Under the pieces are notes generated by a model. That model saw only the letters and a list, made by a program, of their open reading frames with translations. It did not search any database and was not told where the DNA came from. From NCBI RefSeq assembly GCF_000427365.1, contig NZ_KE386488.1:2019882-2083881 (forward strand): DNA of 64,000 nucleotides. The letters are read 5' to 3'. Made by a program: the position numbers and the translations under genes. Of the stretch, positions 27,533 through 36,657 are shown piece by piece. Every line of letters begins with the position of its first letter. Within the stretch, counting starts at the first letter, position 1. Source of the stretch: Rikenella microfusus DSM 15922 (GTDB lineage: Bacteria; Bacteroidota; Bacteroidia; Bacteroidales; Rikenellaceae).

Positions 27533-28834
27533 ATGAAACGACAACTGACAACCGCGGCCCTTGCGGCCCTGACTTTGGCCGGAACGAATGCCGTCGCGGC
27601 CGGAACCGGCGGCTCGACTTCCGTGGCTGAAAAAATCGCGCCGGCTGCGGAAGACGGAGGCCTGAAACTCCGCTTCGGGGAAAAGGGCGGGCAGCTCAAA
27701 ATTACCGGTTACCTGCAAGCCCAGTGGCAGCTGGCCCAGCAGAAGGGGATCGACGCGTTCGGCGACGGCGGCAGCTTCGGCGAAAACAGCGATAACCGCT
27801 TCATGCTCCGCCGCGGACGGGTGAAGTTCACTTACGACCTCGGGGTGATGCAGGTCGTTTTCCAACCCGATTTCTCGGAAAAAGGGGTGAAGGTCCGGGA
27901 CGCGTATATCAAACTGACCGCCCCTTCGCAGGTGATCGGCGGGCAGGTGGGGATTTTCGACCGCCCGTTCGGATATGAGATCGGTTATTCGTCGTCTTAC
28001 CGGGAGACTCCGGAACGGAGCCGCGTCTATCTGTCGCTTTTCCCGAACGAACGCGATCTGGGCGCCATGCTCTCCCTGAGCGGCCGCAAAGGGACTTTCA
28101 TGAGCCGTTTCATGCTGAACGGCGGTCTGTTCAACGGCAACGGCGTCGGGGAGGAGACCGATTCCCGCAAGGACTTCATCGGCCGTCTGGCTTATTTGCA
28201 TACGTACGAAACGGGCGAATGGGGCGCGGCGTTCTCGTATTATAACGGCGGGGTGCTGAATCCGGTGAACGAGAAGTATAAGTTCGTGAAAGATCGGGGA
28301 TTCGTGAAACAGGAAGGGGTGCAGGGCGAATACTCCAAACGCCAGTATTTCGGGTTTGCGGCGCAGGTTTCGCAACAGTGGGCGGCCGGTACGACTCATG
28401 TCCGCGCGGAATATCTGTGGGGCAAACAGCCGGGCACGCAGAACAAGAATGCCGATCCGGGCGGAACTTCGTTCGGGGCGGGCAGCGATCCGCTCTACCT
28501 GCGCAGTTTCCGCGGCGCCTACGTGTACTTTATTCAGGACATCGGCAAATCGAAACATTCGCTCGTGTTCAAATACGACAATTACGACCCGAACACCAAG
28601 ATCGGCGCCGACCGGATCGGCCGGTTGCCCGGTACGGGCGCGGCGGACGTGGCTTACAATACCTACGGTGTCGGCTATATGTTCCGCTGGAACAAGTACC
28701 TGACCCTTTCGGCCTATTACGATATGGTCTCGAACGAGAAGTGTCCGGGGCTGGCGAACGACAATCCGCTCAAGGACTATGCCCGCAATATCAAAGACAA
28801 TGTGCTGACCCTGAGGATTCAGGCGAAGTTCTGA
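27533..28834 (+). CDS. Phosphate-selective porin, OprO/OprP family
   Basis: Outer-membrane beta-barrel for phosphate or polyphosphate uptake. The start at ATG 27533 (MKRQLTTAALAALTLAG) gives 433 residues with a signal peptide cleaved near residue 22. ATG 27527 is equally possible. The mature protein shows alternating strands typical of porins ('FMLRRGRVKFTYDLG', 'QVVFQPDFSEKGVKVRDAY', 'IGGQVGIFDRPFGYEIGYSS') and ends in a C-terminal barrel strand (LTLRIQAKF) with terminal Phe. It opens the pst cluster and is preceded by the Pho-box-like array. Confidence 0.9.
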   Translation: MKRQLTTAALAALTLAGTNAVAAGTGGSTSVAEKIAPAAEDGGLKLRFGEKGGQLKITGYLQAQWQLAQQKGIDAFGDGGSFGENSDNRFMLRRGRVKFTYDLGVMQVVFQPDFSEKGVKVRDAYIKLTAPSQVIGGQVGIFDRPFGYEIGYSSSYRETPERSRVYLSLFPNERDLGAMLSLSGRKGTFMSRFMLNGGLFNGNGVGEETDSRKDFIGRLAYLHTYETGEWGAAFSYYNGGVLNPVNEKYKFVKDRGFVKQEGVQGEYSKRQYFGFAAQVSQQWAAGTTHVRAEYLWGKQPGTQNKNADPGGTSFGAGSDPLYLRSFRGAYVYFIQDIGKSKHSLVFKYDNYDPNTKIGADRIGRLPGTGAADVAYNTYGVGYMFRWNKYLTLSAYYDMVSNEKCPGLANDNPLKDYARNIKDNVLTLRIQAKF

Positions 28835-28993
28835 CAAGTGTGCATGGCGGTTCGTAAGAACCGCGCGGGCCGGACGCCTCCCCACGGGAGGCCCGGTGCC
28901 GCTCGGCACAGGGGCCGGGCTGTAACTACCCGAGCCTCTCCCGGGCGTCCGACCAAAAAAGAAAAAAGATAATCAATAAAACAACAAACAGAT
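28835..28993. repeat. B cassette between the porin gene and pstS
   Basis: A reversed B cassette at about 28865-28957: gggccggacgcctccc / gggaggc hairpin, then ggtgccgctcggcac hairpin, then gcgtccgacc. No terminator T-run is visible. It separates two genes that belong to one regulon. Confidence 0.7.
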
Positions 28994-29806
28994 ATGAAAA
29001 GAATCGTAATGCTTATCGCGGCGCTGACGCTGGTCGGCGGACAGGCAATGGCCCAGAAACTCAAAGGTTCGGATTCGGTGCTTCCGCTGGCTCAGAAAGA
29101 GGCTGAAAATTACCTGAAAAAGAATCCGTCGGCCGATGTGACGGTAACGGGCGGCGGTTCGGGCGTGGGGCTCGCCGCACTGATCGACAATACGACCGAC
29201 ATCGCGATGGCGTCGCGCAAAATCAAAATCGACGAACGGCTGAAATTACAGAACGCCAAACGACCGGTGGTGGAGAAGATCGTCGCGCTGGATGCGCTGG
29301 CGGTGGTGGTGAATCCGAAGAATCCGGTGTCGCAGCTGACGCGCGAACAATTGGAGGGAATCTTCACGGGCAAGATTACGAACTGGAAACAGGTGGGCGG
29401 CCCGGATATGAAGATCGTGGTCTATTCGCGCGAAACGAGTTCGGGCACATATGAATTCTTCAAGGAAAGCGTACTGAAGAACAAGAACTACATGGCGTCG
29501 GTGCTGTCGATGCCGGCTACGGGGGCGATTATTCAGTCTGTGTCGCAGACGCCGGGGGCGATCGGTTATGTGGGCCATGCGTATGTGAACGACGATGTGA
29601 AGGCGCTGAAGGTTTCGTACGACGGCAAGACGTTCGTGGAGCCGACTTATGCCAATGCGAAGAATAAGACTTATCCGGTGGTGCGCCCGCTCTATTTCTA
29701 TTATACGAAAGATCGCGAGGCGAAAGTCGGTCCGCTGGTCAATTATGTCATGTCGCCGGAAGGACAGAAGTGGGTCAAGGAGGTCGGTTATATCGACGTG
29801 CTCTAA
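28994..29806 (+). CDS. pstS: Phosphate ABC transporter, substrate-binding protein
   Basis: Periplasmic phosphate-binding protein delivering Pi to PstCA. It has 270 residues and a signal peptide (about 1-20, ending QAMA). It has the small 'PBP_like' PstS form: KGSDSVLPLAQ, TGGGSGVGLAAL, DIAMASRKI and YSRETSSGTYEFF, whose Ser/Thr/Arg residues form the phosphate pocket. Residues 102-144 are 21/43 identical without gaps to the periplasmic loop of the neighbouring PstC. A repeat mosaic follows before pstC. Confidence 0.95.
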   Translation: MKRIVMLIAALTLVGGQAMAQKLKGSDSVLPLAQKEAENYLKKNPSADVTVTGGGSGVGLAALIDNTTDIAMASRKIKIDERLKLQNAKRPVVEKIVALDALAVVVNPKNPVSQLTREQLEGIFTGKITNWKQVGGPDMKIVVYSRETSSGTYEFFKESVLKNKNYMASVLSMPATGAIIQSVSQTPGAIGYVGHAYVNDDVKALKVSYDGKTFVEPTYANAKNKTYPVVRPLYFYYTKDREAKVGPLVNYVMSPEGQKWVKEVGYIDVL

Positions 29807-30427
29807 ATCTGCGGAGAATAAACCGATTAACCGTTCGTTTTTTGTCGTTGCCCGTGTGATTCGGGGGAGTGAAGTGCCGAATTCCCGCTAACGCGGAAAT
29901 CAGGTTGTAATCGTACGGTTGATTTTTCATTCGGGTCGGACGCCCGGGAGCGGTCGCAACTTTCGACGCGTAGAGCGGCGAATTGCGGGCCTCCCGTGGG
30001 GAGGTGTCCGGCCCGCCCGCTGGCGCGGAAGCGTAGTGTACTGTCTTTCGCCGACGGGCGTTTGTTCTTTCTTCGCCCGCTCGTGCCGCGGGGGCCCGGT
30101 TTTTCCGGACGCCTCATGCCGGCGGGGCACTTGCTTTCTTGCGCGACCAAGAAAGCAAGCAAAGAAGTCGCCGGGAATGCGATTCCCCGCTCCCGACTCC
30201 TGTCGGAACGGAAAATCGCACATTCCCGGGTCAGCAGCCTCTACCCGTACTGCGATACCAATGTAAGAGGCCGGAAGAAGTACTTATTTAAACCTACGAT
30301 TAATCAGTAAGAAAATACTTTGCGACTTTTGGGTCGTGCGGGCCGCGGTCTCCCGGGCGCCCGACCCGATGAAAAATTAGCCCTACAGAGTTATCTTTCA
30401 AAAAAAACGAACACTTAACAGTTACAG
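29807..30427. repeat. Repeat-cassette mosaic between pstS and pstC
   Basis: A-like sites at about 29825-29841 and 29908-29925, then a B cassette (to about 30025, cctcccgtggggagg hairpin), a D cassette (about 30043-30250, starting gtctttcgccgacgggcg and containing a ctttctt...aagaaag hairpin), an A-like site at about 30288-30305, and a B remnant (gtcgtgcgggccgc, ggcgcccgacccg). Short ORFs here repeat in every D cassette and are not believed. Confidence 0.75.
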
Positions 30428-31636
30428 ATGAACAGACGATTCAGAAGAGTAGTCGAACTGATAGCCGAGAAGGTGTTGATGGTCAGCGGAGGCGTTACCT
30501 CCGTGACCATCATCCTTATCGTGTTTTTCCTGTTCCGGGAAGGGATCGGGTTGTTCGGGAGTCCGGCCGTGGAGCAGGGGTATGTGGTGGCGGTCAATCG
30601 GGAAAATACCGTGAGCGACCTGACGCCCGTGCAGCTCAAGGAGGTTTTCGACCAGGAGATCACCAACTGGAGCGAGTTGGGCGGAAAGGACGAACCGATC
30701 GTGGTTTTCCGGCTGAACGACATCGAACAGTACGCGAGTTACGAGGAACTCGGCGACGAATTGCAATTCATTCCGCAGTGCCTGAGCCGGATCGTCGCGG
30801 ATCATCCGGGTATGATCGCTTTTTTCCCGGATACGTATCTCATCGACGGTTTTGCCGGGAAGGTGATCGACAAGCGGAACATCACGCCGGGCGAGTTTTT
30901 TCTCGGCGACGAATGGTTTCCGACCGCTACGCCGGCTCCGTTGTTCGGGATCGTGCCGCTGGTGATGGGGACGCTGTGGGTGTCGCTGGCGGCGATCCTC
31001 TTCGCATTGCCGCTGGGGATGGCCGTGGCGATCTATATGGCCGAGCTGGCGAATGACAAAATACGGAAGGTGCTCAAACCGGTCATCGAGTTGCTGGCCG
31101 GTATTCCGTCGGTGGTGTACGGCTTTTTCGGGCTGGTGGTGATCGTGCCGCTGATCCAGCGGGTGTTCGGCCTGCCGGTGGGCGAAACGGCGCTGGCCGG
31201 GAGCGTGATTCTGGCTATCATGGCCCTGCCGACGATCATTACGGTGGCGGAAGATTCGATACGTAATGTGCCGCGGGCGGTGAAGGAGGCTTCGCTGGCG
31301 CTGGGGGCGACGCAGTGGCAGACGATCCGTCGGGTGGTGCTGCCGTATTCGGTGTCGGGGATTATGGCGGCGGTGGTGCTGGGCATCGGCCGGGCGATCG
31401 GCGAGACGATGGCGGTACTGATGGTGACGGGTAATTCGGCGATCGTTCCGCACGGGTTGTTGGAGCCGGTCCGGACGATTCCGGCCACGATCGCGGCGGA
31501 ACTGGGCGAGGCTCCGAACGGAGGGGTACATTACGAGGCGTTGTTCCTGTTGGGCTGTATCCTGTTTGTCATTACGCTGATTATCAGTATTACGGCGGAA
31601 ATGATGGCGGCCAAAAAACCGAAACAACAGATTTAG
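30428..31636 (+). CDS. pstC: Phosphate ABC transporter permease PstC with PstS-like loop
   Basis: Inner-membrane channel subunit of the Pst importer. It has 402 residues, longer than the roughly 300-320 of typical PstC. TM1 is about residues 18-38, and the core permease with five further helices begins at about 172 (IVPLVMGTLWVSLAAIL). The ATPase-coupling EAA loop is 'VKEASLALGATQWQTIRRVVLP'. Between them, residues about 51-150 form a periplasmic domain whose 52-94 segment aligns without gaps to PstS 102-144 (21/43 identical). 'DHPGMIAFFPDTYLID' also resembles a later PstS segment. The phosphate-binding SSGT of PstS is replaced (LNDIEQY), so this domain probably does not bind Pi. Confidence 0.93.
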   Translation: MNRRFRRVVELIAEKVLMVSGGVTSVTIILIVFFLFREGIGLFGSPAVEQGYVVAVNRENTVSDLTPVQLKEVFDQEITNWSELGGKDEPIVVFRLNDIEQYASYEELGDELQFIPQCLSRIVADHPGMIAFFPDTYLIDGFAGKVIDKRNITPGEFFLGDEWFPTATPAPLFGIVPLVMGTLWVSLAAILFALPLGMAVAIYMAELANDKIRKVLKPVIELLAGIPSVVYGFFGLVVIVPLIQRVFGLPVGETALAGSVILAIMALPTIITVAEDSIRNVPRAVKEASLALGATQWQTIRRVVLPYSVSGIMAAVVLGIGRAIGETMAVLMVTGNSAIVPHGLLEPVRTIPATIAAELGEAPNGGVHYEALFLLGCILFVITLIISITAEMMAAKKPKQQI

Positions 31637-31906
31637 TTTAACCGTTCGATTTATCGTACGTACCCGGAAAGGAACCGTTCTCTTTGTGAACAACCGACGC
31701 TGCCAGCGAGCGCAATGCAAACTTGCTTGAACATTGCCGAGCGGCGAGGAGGAAACCGCTTCGCGGTAACGGAACCAGAAAAACTTTCAAGGATGCTGTC
31801 GCATCCTAAACCTGCCGGAGTCGGATGCTGTGGGCCGGGGCCTTTCTTTCAAGAAAGAACGGTACCCTCCAGCACAAGTACGAATAAACGAACAAATAAA
31901 AAACAG
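31637..31906. repeat. Family E-like repeat between pstC and pstA
   Basis: Starts with an A-like site (about 31634-31653, tttaaccgttcgattta) and continues with E-type blocks: 'ggaaccgttctctttg', 'aaaaactttcaaggatgctg', and an inverted 'ctttcttt'/'aagaaag' hairpin near 31845-31858. The in-frame extension of pstA into this region is not coding. Confidence 0.6.
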
Positions 31907-32791
31907 ATGAGTACGTTAATCAATACGAAATTCGACCGCCGGAAACGCCGCACGCAAGGCGTGGCGTTCTGGATTTTCAGGCTGATGAGCCTCGCAGTGG
32001 TGGCTATCCTGCTCTGGATACTCGGCTTCCTGGTCGTCAAGGGGATCGGCGTAGTGAACTGGGAGTTCCTGACCTCGATACCCGAAGACGGGATGACCCA
32101 AGGGGGTATTCTGCCCGCTATCGTCGGGACACTCTGTCTGGTGGTCGGCAGTATGGTTTTCGCATTCCCGATCGGGGTGATGTCGGGCATTTATATCAAT
32201 GAATATGCGCCCAATAACTGGCTCGTGAAGTTTATCCGCGTGATGACCAACAACCTGTCCAGTATCCCTTCCATCGTGTTCGGCCTGTTCGGGATGGCTT
32301 TGTTCGTCAATACGCTGGGGTTCGGAGATTCGATCCTCGCAGGCTCGCTGACATTGGGCCTGCTGGTACTGCCTGTGGTGATCCGTACTACCGAGGAGGC
32401 TCTCAAGGCGATCGACAACAGCTATCGGAACGCTTCGTTGGCTCTGGGAGCCACCAAATTGCAGACGATCCGCAAAGTGATCCTGCCGATGGCCTTTCCG
32501 AATATCATCACGGGGCTGATCCTTTCCGTGGGGCGGGTGTCGGGCGAAACGGCTCCGATCCTGTTCACGGTAGCGGCCTATTTTTTGCCGAAACTGCCGA
32601 CGAGCATTTTCGACCAGGTAATGGCGCTGCCGTACCATCTGTATGTGCTGGCGACCAGCGGTACGGATATACAGGCGGCGCGTCCGATGGCCTACGGTAC
32701 GGCGTTGGTGCTGATCCTGATCGTGTTGCTGATCAACCTGCTGGCGAACGGACTGAGAGCCTGGTTCGGCAAGAAAGTGAAAACGCATTAA
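31907..32791 (+). CDS. pstA: Phosphate ABC transporter permease PstA
   Basis: Second channel subunit of the Pst importer. The start at ATG 31907 (MSTLINTKFDRRKRR) gives 294 residues, a normal PstA size. The longer frame from 31715 translates a repeat. It has six membrane helices, beginning 'AFWIFRLMSLAVVAILLWIL'. The coupling EAA loop is 'ALKAIDNSYRNASLALGATK'. The C-terminus (LRAWFGKKVKTH) is cytoplasmic. It is followed by a C cassette and pstB. Confidence 0.95.
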   Translation: MSTLINTKFDRRKRRTQGVAFWIFRLMSLAVVAILLWILGFLVVKGIGVVNWEFLTSIPEDGMTQGGILPAIVGTLCLVVGSMVFAFPIGVMSGIYINEYAPNNWLVKFIRVMTNNLSSIPSIVFGLFGMALFVNTLGFGDSILAGSLTLGLLVLPVVIRTTEEALKAIDNSYRNASLALGATKLQTIRKVILPMAFPNIITGLILSVGRVSGETAPILFTVAAYFLPKLPTSIFDQVMALPYHLYVLATSGTDIQAARPMAYGTALVLILIVLLINLLANGLRAWFGKKVKTH

Positions 32792-32943
32792 TGTGTGCTT
32801 TTATCTCTTGGCCGGAGCCAGCGAGGCCCAAACTGAGCGAAGCGAAAGTTGCAGGCCTTTACCGGGGGTGGCTCCGGCCTGACAAAGGGAGATCTTGAAT
32901 GGTCTCTAAGTATGTGAAAACTAACTAATCATTTCGATAGATT
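32792..32943. repeat. C cassette between pstA and pstB
   Basis: C cassette at about 32810-32884: ggccggagccagcgaggcc ... gggggtggctccggcc, a long hairpin with partly palindromic loop. No T-run follows, so it need not terminate transcription. Confidence 0.7.
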
Positions 32944-33705
32944 TTGGAAAAACAAGCAATCATTTCGGCGCAGGACGTCAATTTCTGGTATGGCGATTTC
33001 CATGCGCTGCGCGATATTTCGCTGGATATAGAGGCCCATACGGTCACGGCATTCATCGGCCCGTCGGGCTGCGGGAAATCGACTTTCCTGCGTCTGCTGA
33101 ACCGGATGAACGACCTGGTGGACGATTCCCGGCTCGAAGGACATATTCTGATCGAGGGGGAAGACATTTACGCGCGGGGAGTGATGGTGGACGAGCTGCG
33201 TAAACGGGTGGGAATGGTATTCCAGAAGCCGAATCCGTTTCCGAAGACGATCTTCGAGAATATCGCCTACGGGCTGCGGGTCAATGGCGTGCGGGACAAG
33301 GCGTTTATCGAGCAGCGGGTCGAAGAGTCGCTCAAGGGGGCGGCGTTGTGGAACGAGGTGAAGGATAAACTCCGGAAGTCGGCTTTCGAACTTTCGGGCG
33401 GGCAGCAGCAACGGCTGTGCATTGCCCGTGCGTTGGCGGTACGGCCAGCGATTCTGTTGATGGACGAACCGGCTTCGGCGCTGGACCCGATTTCCACTTC
33501 GAAGATCGAAGAGTTGATTTACGAATTGAAATCGGAGTACACGATCGTGATCGTAACGCACAATATGCAGCAGGCGGCGCGGGTGTCGGACCGCACGGCG
33601 TTTTTTTACCTCGGCGAACTGGTCGAATACGGCGAAACGAAGAAGATCTTTCTCGGTCCGGAAAAAGCTCAGACGCAGAATTATATCACGGGGCGGTTCG
33701 GTTAG
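32944..33705 (+). CDS. pstB: Phosphate ABC transporter ATP-binding protein, TTG start
   Basis: Cytoplasmic ATPase of the Pst importer, 253 residues. Walker A is GPSGCGKST (about residues 38-46), the signature is LSGGQQQR and Walker B is ILLMDEP. The frame has a stop (TAG) at 32938-32940 and only ATT 32941 or TTG 32944 before the conserved N-terminus ([21 protein letters not shown]). The next in-frame Met lies beyond Walker A. Initiation is therefore at TTG 32944, which probably lowers expression. Confidence 0.95.
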   Translation: MEKQAIISAQDVNFWYGDFHALRDISLDIEAHTVTAFIGPSGCGKSTFLRLLNRMNDLVDDSRLEGHILIEGEDIYARGVMVDELRKRVGMVFQKPNPFPKTIFENIAYGLRVNGVRDKAFIEQRVEESLKGAALWNEVKDKLRKSAFELSGGQQQRLCIARALAVRPAILLMDEPASALDPISTSKIEELIYELKSEYTIVIVTHNMQQAARVSDRTAFFYLGELVEYGETKKIFLGPEKAQTQNYITGRFG

Positions 33706-34586
33706 GAGTCGGGCCGACAGGCCGTTCCCCGCAGTTTTCTCCGTCGTAGCGATAGACGGTGAACCCGAATGGGGAAAGCGGTTTAATTGTACGTTTGTTT
33801 GCCCAGGGCCGCAGTCTGCGGGGAATAAGGTACTTACGGCCCGGTCCTTTGTGCCGGGCGGCACAGGGCCTCCGCTGCGGGAGGCTGCGGCCCGCGCACT
33901 GACGCGGATTTTTCACGAATAACCGTACGTTTTTAGTTTTTGCGATTCATAAGAATCGCCGGCTTTCGCGCCCAAGCCGCTTTTGCGGCTTCGGGGGTGG
34001 GCGCAAAGCCGAACGGGTAAAACAGTTTAACCATAGGTTTAATTGTGTGTCTTTCGCCGACAGGCGTTTGTTCTTTCTTTCCCGCTCATGCCGCGGGGCA
34101 CCGGTTGCTCCGGACGCCTTATGCCGGCGGGGCACTTACTTTTTTGCGCGACCAAAAAAGTAAGCAAAAAAGTCGCCGGGAATGCGATTCCCCGTTCCTA
34201 CCTCCCGTCGGATCGGGAAATCGCACATTTCCGGGTCTGCAGTCTCTACCCGCACTTTGGAACAGAACAAAAAGCGGGAGTGTATATTTTAAACAATAAG
34301 CTTCCGCGTTAGTGGGCGGGCCGGATGCCTCCCCACGGGAGGCCCGGTGCCGCTCGGCACAGGGGGCCGGGCTGTAACTACCCGAGCCGCTCCCGGACGT
34401 CCGGCCGTGGCGGAAAAACCGTAGGGTTATTCGTGAAAAATCCGCGGCAGCGGTCGGGCCGGAACCGGCACAGTGTAGCCTGAGGTTTTGTCCTCGCTGG
34501 TTCCGGCTGGTACATGAACCCTGCGGTTACCGGTTTCCCGACGTATACAAATAGGATGTGAACCGCATATTACAAACACAACGAAT
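33706..34586. repeat. Large repeat-cassette mosaic between pstB and phoU
   Basis: No gene. In order: an A-like site (about 33781-33797), a B-type cassette (33805-33915, ggcccggtcctttgtgcc ... cctccgctgcgggagg), A-like (33919-33936), a unique GC-rich hairpin (33950-34010, gcccaagccgcttttgcggcttcggggg), A-like (34026-34043), D (34046-34265) with a 12-bp-arm hairpin at 34135-34146/34153-34164, reversed B (34305-34405), A-like (34418-34434) and a short C-like hairpin (34455-34512). The phoU promoter must lie in the last 70 bp. Confidence 0.75.
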
Positions 34587-35273
34587 ATGAAACAGACAGA
34601 GATAGAAATCAAGGAACTGAAAGGCCACCTCGCCCAGATGTGGTCGTTGGTCGAACAGCAGGTCCGCAAAAGTTTCGAGGCCGTCGTCGTTTTCGATCAG
34701 GACCTCGCCCATGAAATCATATCGCGCGAAAAGAGCGTCAATGCCCAGGAACTGGTTGTCGATCATCATTGCGAAAATTTTATCGCCCTGTTCAATCCCG
34801 TCGCCGTCGATCTGCGCTTCGTGCTGTCGTTGCTCAAGATCAACAACAATCTGGAACGTATCGGCGATTTTGCGGAGAGCATCGCCCTGTTCACCGCCCA
34901 TCATCAGACCAAAGTGATCGCACCCGAACTGTTGAAGCAACTTCAGTTGAAGAAAATGTTCGACACGGTGCTCAAGATGATGGATCAGGCCCGCACGGCA
35001 TTGGCCCGCGAAGACAGCCGGCTGGCCAGCCGCGTACTGGGGCTGGACGACGCGGTGGACCTGATCCATCGGGACGCCGTTCCGGTACTGGCGGCCTACA
35101 TTACGGCCCATCCGGACGAAACGGTGGAGGTGATGGGCATACACAACGTCGTGCGCCGTGTGGAACGTATGGGCGACCGACTGAGCAACATCGCCGAAGA
35201 CATCGTGTTCTACGTCGATGCCAAGGAGTTGCGCCATACGGCGTACACTCAGCTGCCGAAAGAGGAAAAATAA
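34587..35273 (+). CDS. phoU: Phosphate signalling complex protein PhoU
   Basis: Negative regulator linking the Pst transporter to the PhoR kinase. It has 228 residues and is all alpha, with two three-helix PhoU repeats. The metal-binding signatures are E/DxxxD-like: 'AVDLRFVLSLLKINNNLERIGD' in repeat 1 and 'VRRVERMGDRLSNIAEDIVFYV' in repeat 2. It closes the pst cluster but is separated from pstB by 881 bp of repeats, so it may also have its own promoter. Confidence 0.95.
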   Translation: MKQTEIEIKELKGHLAQMWSLVEQQVRKSFEAVVVFDQDLAHEIISREKSVNAQELVVDHHCENFIALFNPVAVDLRFVLSLLKINNNLERIGDFAESIALFTAHHQTKVIAPELLKQLQLKKMFDTVLKMMDQARTALAREDSRLASRVLGLDDAVDLIHRDAVPVLAAYITAHPDETVEVMGIHNVVRRVERMGDRLSNIAEDIVFYVDAKELRHTAYTQLPKEEK

Positions 35274-35303
35274 CCTGCCGGCGCGGAATCGGATAAAAAT
35301 GAC

Positions 35304-35311
35304 TACATTTG
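35304..35311 (+). promoter_or_regulatory. Promoter -7 element of the FKBP gene
   Basis: TACATTTG, an exact TAnnTTTG match 46 bp before the ATG. No clear -33 TTTG is seen. Confidence 0.5.
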
Positions 35312-35357
35312 CGTTTGACTTTGAAATCGCAAAACCAAATTATATTTCATTCGCATC

Positions 35358-36053
35358 ATGAAAAAACTTTTTATCCTGGCCGCTCTTTCGGCCGCCTCGC
35401 TGACGGCGATGACCTCCTGCGGTCAGGGCAGCGCGAAGATGACTACCGACATGGATACGCTGGCTTACGCGATCGGTACGGATCTCGGAAGCATGGCTTT
35501 CTCGTTCGATTCTACGCTGAATCCGGATATCCTGGCGGCGGCTGTCAAAGATGTTTTCAACAAGGAGGGCAAGATGTCCCGCGAAGAGGCCGGGGCTTTC
35601 ATCCAGGAATATATGACGGTGGGGCTGGCGCGTAAGAATGCCAAAGCCGGTCGGGAGTTCATCGCCGAAGCGGTGAAGAACGGCGCCGATACGCTGGCCA
35701 GCGGTCTGGCCTACAAGATCGACGATCCGGGTTCCGATACCAAGGTGGCTTTGGGCGACTCTATCTACGTGAAATACACATTGACCCTGCCCGGCGGCAA
35801 GGAATTGGAAAAGACGCCGGAAGCCGTGCCGATGCTGCTCGAACCGCCGTATCTGATCAAGGCGTGGACCGAAGGGATCCCGCTGGTGGGCGAGGGCGGT
35901 AAGATCACGCTCTATGCGCCGGCCAGCCTGGCCTACGGCGAGTCGGGAACCCGCGGGATCGGCCCGAACCAGGCGCTGAAGTTCGAAATCGAAGTGACGA
36001 AGGTGGTGGCCAACCACGATCCGCAGTACCGGAAATCGGAATCGCAGAAATAA
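35358..36053 (+). CDS. FKBP-type peptidyl-prolyl isomerase lipoprotein
   Basis: Envelope protein-folding enzyme of the Mip/FkpA type, 231 residues. The lipoprotein signal has Cys21 (LTAMTSC). The N-terminal helical dimerisation region is about 30-115 (DTLAYAIGTDLGSMA). The C-terminal FKBP domain has 'LGDSIYVKYTLTLPGGK', 'IKAWTEGIPLVGEGGKITLYAPASLAYGE' and 'LKFEIEVTKV', with the Trp and Tyr of the active-site pocket present. A terminator follows, then a second isomerase gene of the cyclophilin type. Confidence 0.93.
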   Translation: MKKLFILAALSAASLTAMTSCGQGSAKMTTDMDTLAYAIGTDLGSMAFSFDSTLNPDILAAAVKDVFNKEGKMSREEAGAFIQEYMTVGLARKNAKAGREFIAEAVKNGADTLASGLAYKIDDPGSDTKVALGDSIYVKYTLTLPGGKELEKTPEAVPMLLEPPYLIKAWTEGIPLVGEGGKITLYAPASLAYGESGTRGIGPNQALKFEIEVTKVVANHDPQYRKSESQK

Positions 36054-36078
36054 TCCCTCCCTGTCGCAGATAGGTACG

Positions 36079-36110
36079 ACGGGTTCCCGCATAACAGCGC
36101 GGGAACCCGT
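36079..36110 (+). terminator. Terminator of the FKBP gene
   Basis: 12-bp perfect arms (36079-36090, 36099-36110), followed by TCTTTTT, 26 bp after the stop. Confidence 0.85.
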
Positions 36111-36182
36111 TCTTTTTAGATGCAGCTTGCGATTCAGGCGGAAAAGCGTTACCTTTACGCACAGTAAATTGCATGGAACCGT

Positions 36183-36626
36183 ATGAGAAAAGCTGAAATA
36201 CATACCGCGAAAGGGGTGATGAAAGTGGAGTTTTACGAACAGGATGCGCCGGGAACGGTAGAAAACTTCTGCAAACTAGCCAAGAGCGGTTTTTACGACG
36301 GATTGACTTTCCACCGCGTGATCCCGAATTTCGTCATCCAGGGGGGCTGTCCCAAAGGAGACGGTACCGGCGGTCCCGGTTACACCATTAAATGCGAAAC
36401 CTCCGGAGGGCACCAGTACCACGACCGGGGCGTGTTGTCGATGGCCCATGCCGGCCGCGATACGGGCGGATCGCAATTCTTCATCTGCCATAACCGCGAA
36501 AATACGGCGCATCTGGACGGGGTGCATACCTGTTTCGGACGTGTGTACGAGGGGGTGGACGTGATCGACGATATCCGTCCGGGCGACGTGATCGAAAAGA
36601 TCGTCGTTTTCGACGACGCGGAGTAG
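36183..36626 (+). CDS. Cyclophilin-type peptidyl-prolyl isomerase
   Basis: A 147-residue cytoplasmic cyclophilin without signal peptide. Active-site residues are visible: '[15 protein letters not shown]' (catalytic Arg in FHRVI), '[15 protein letters not shown]' and the substrate-binding '[12 protein letters not shown]', where His stands where many members have Lys or Trp. It lacks the large insertions of eukaryotic forms. A TACCTTTA element at about 36151 may be its -7 box. DUF3127 follows after 31 bp. Confidence 0.93.
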   Translation: MRKAEIHTAKGVMKVEFYEQDAPGTVENFCKLAKSGFYDGLTFHRVIPNFVIQGGCPKGDGTGGPGYTIKCETSGGHQYHDRGVLSMAHAGRDTGGSQFFICHNRENTAHLDGVHTCFGRVYEGVDVIDDIRPGDVIEKIVVFDDAE

Positions 36627-36657
36627 TTGCGGATTAATAATTAAGCAAGAACGAAAT

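Noticed and set aside
31715-31906. N-terminal extension of pstA
   Set aside because: Translates a repeat element. The protein from ATG 31907 has the normal PstA length.
34045-34312. Small ORFs in the pstB-phoU gap
   Set aside because: The same peptides appear in every D cassette, both strands are open, and no start or promoter context exists.
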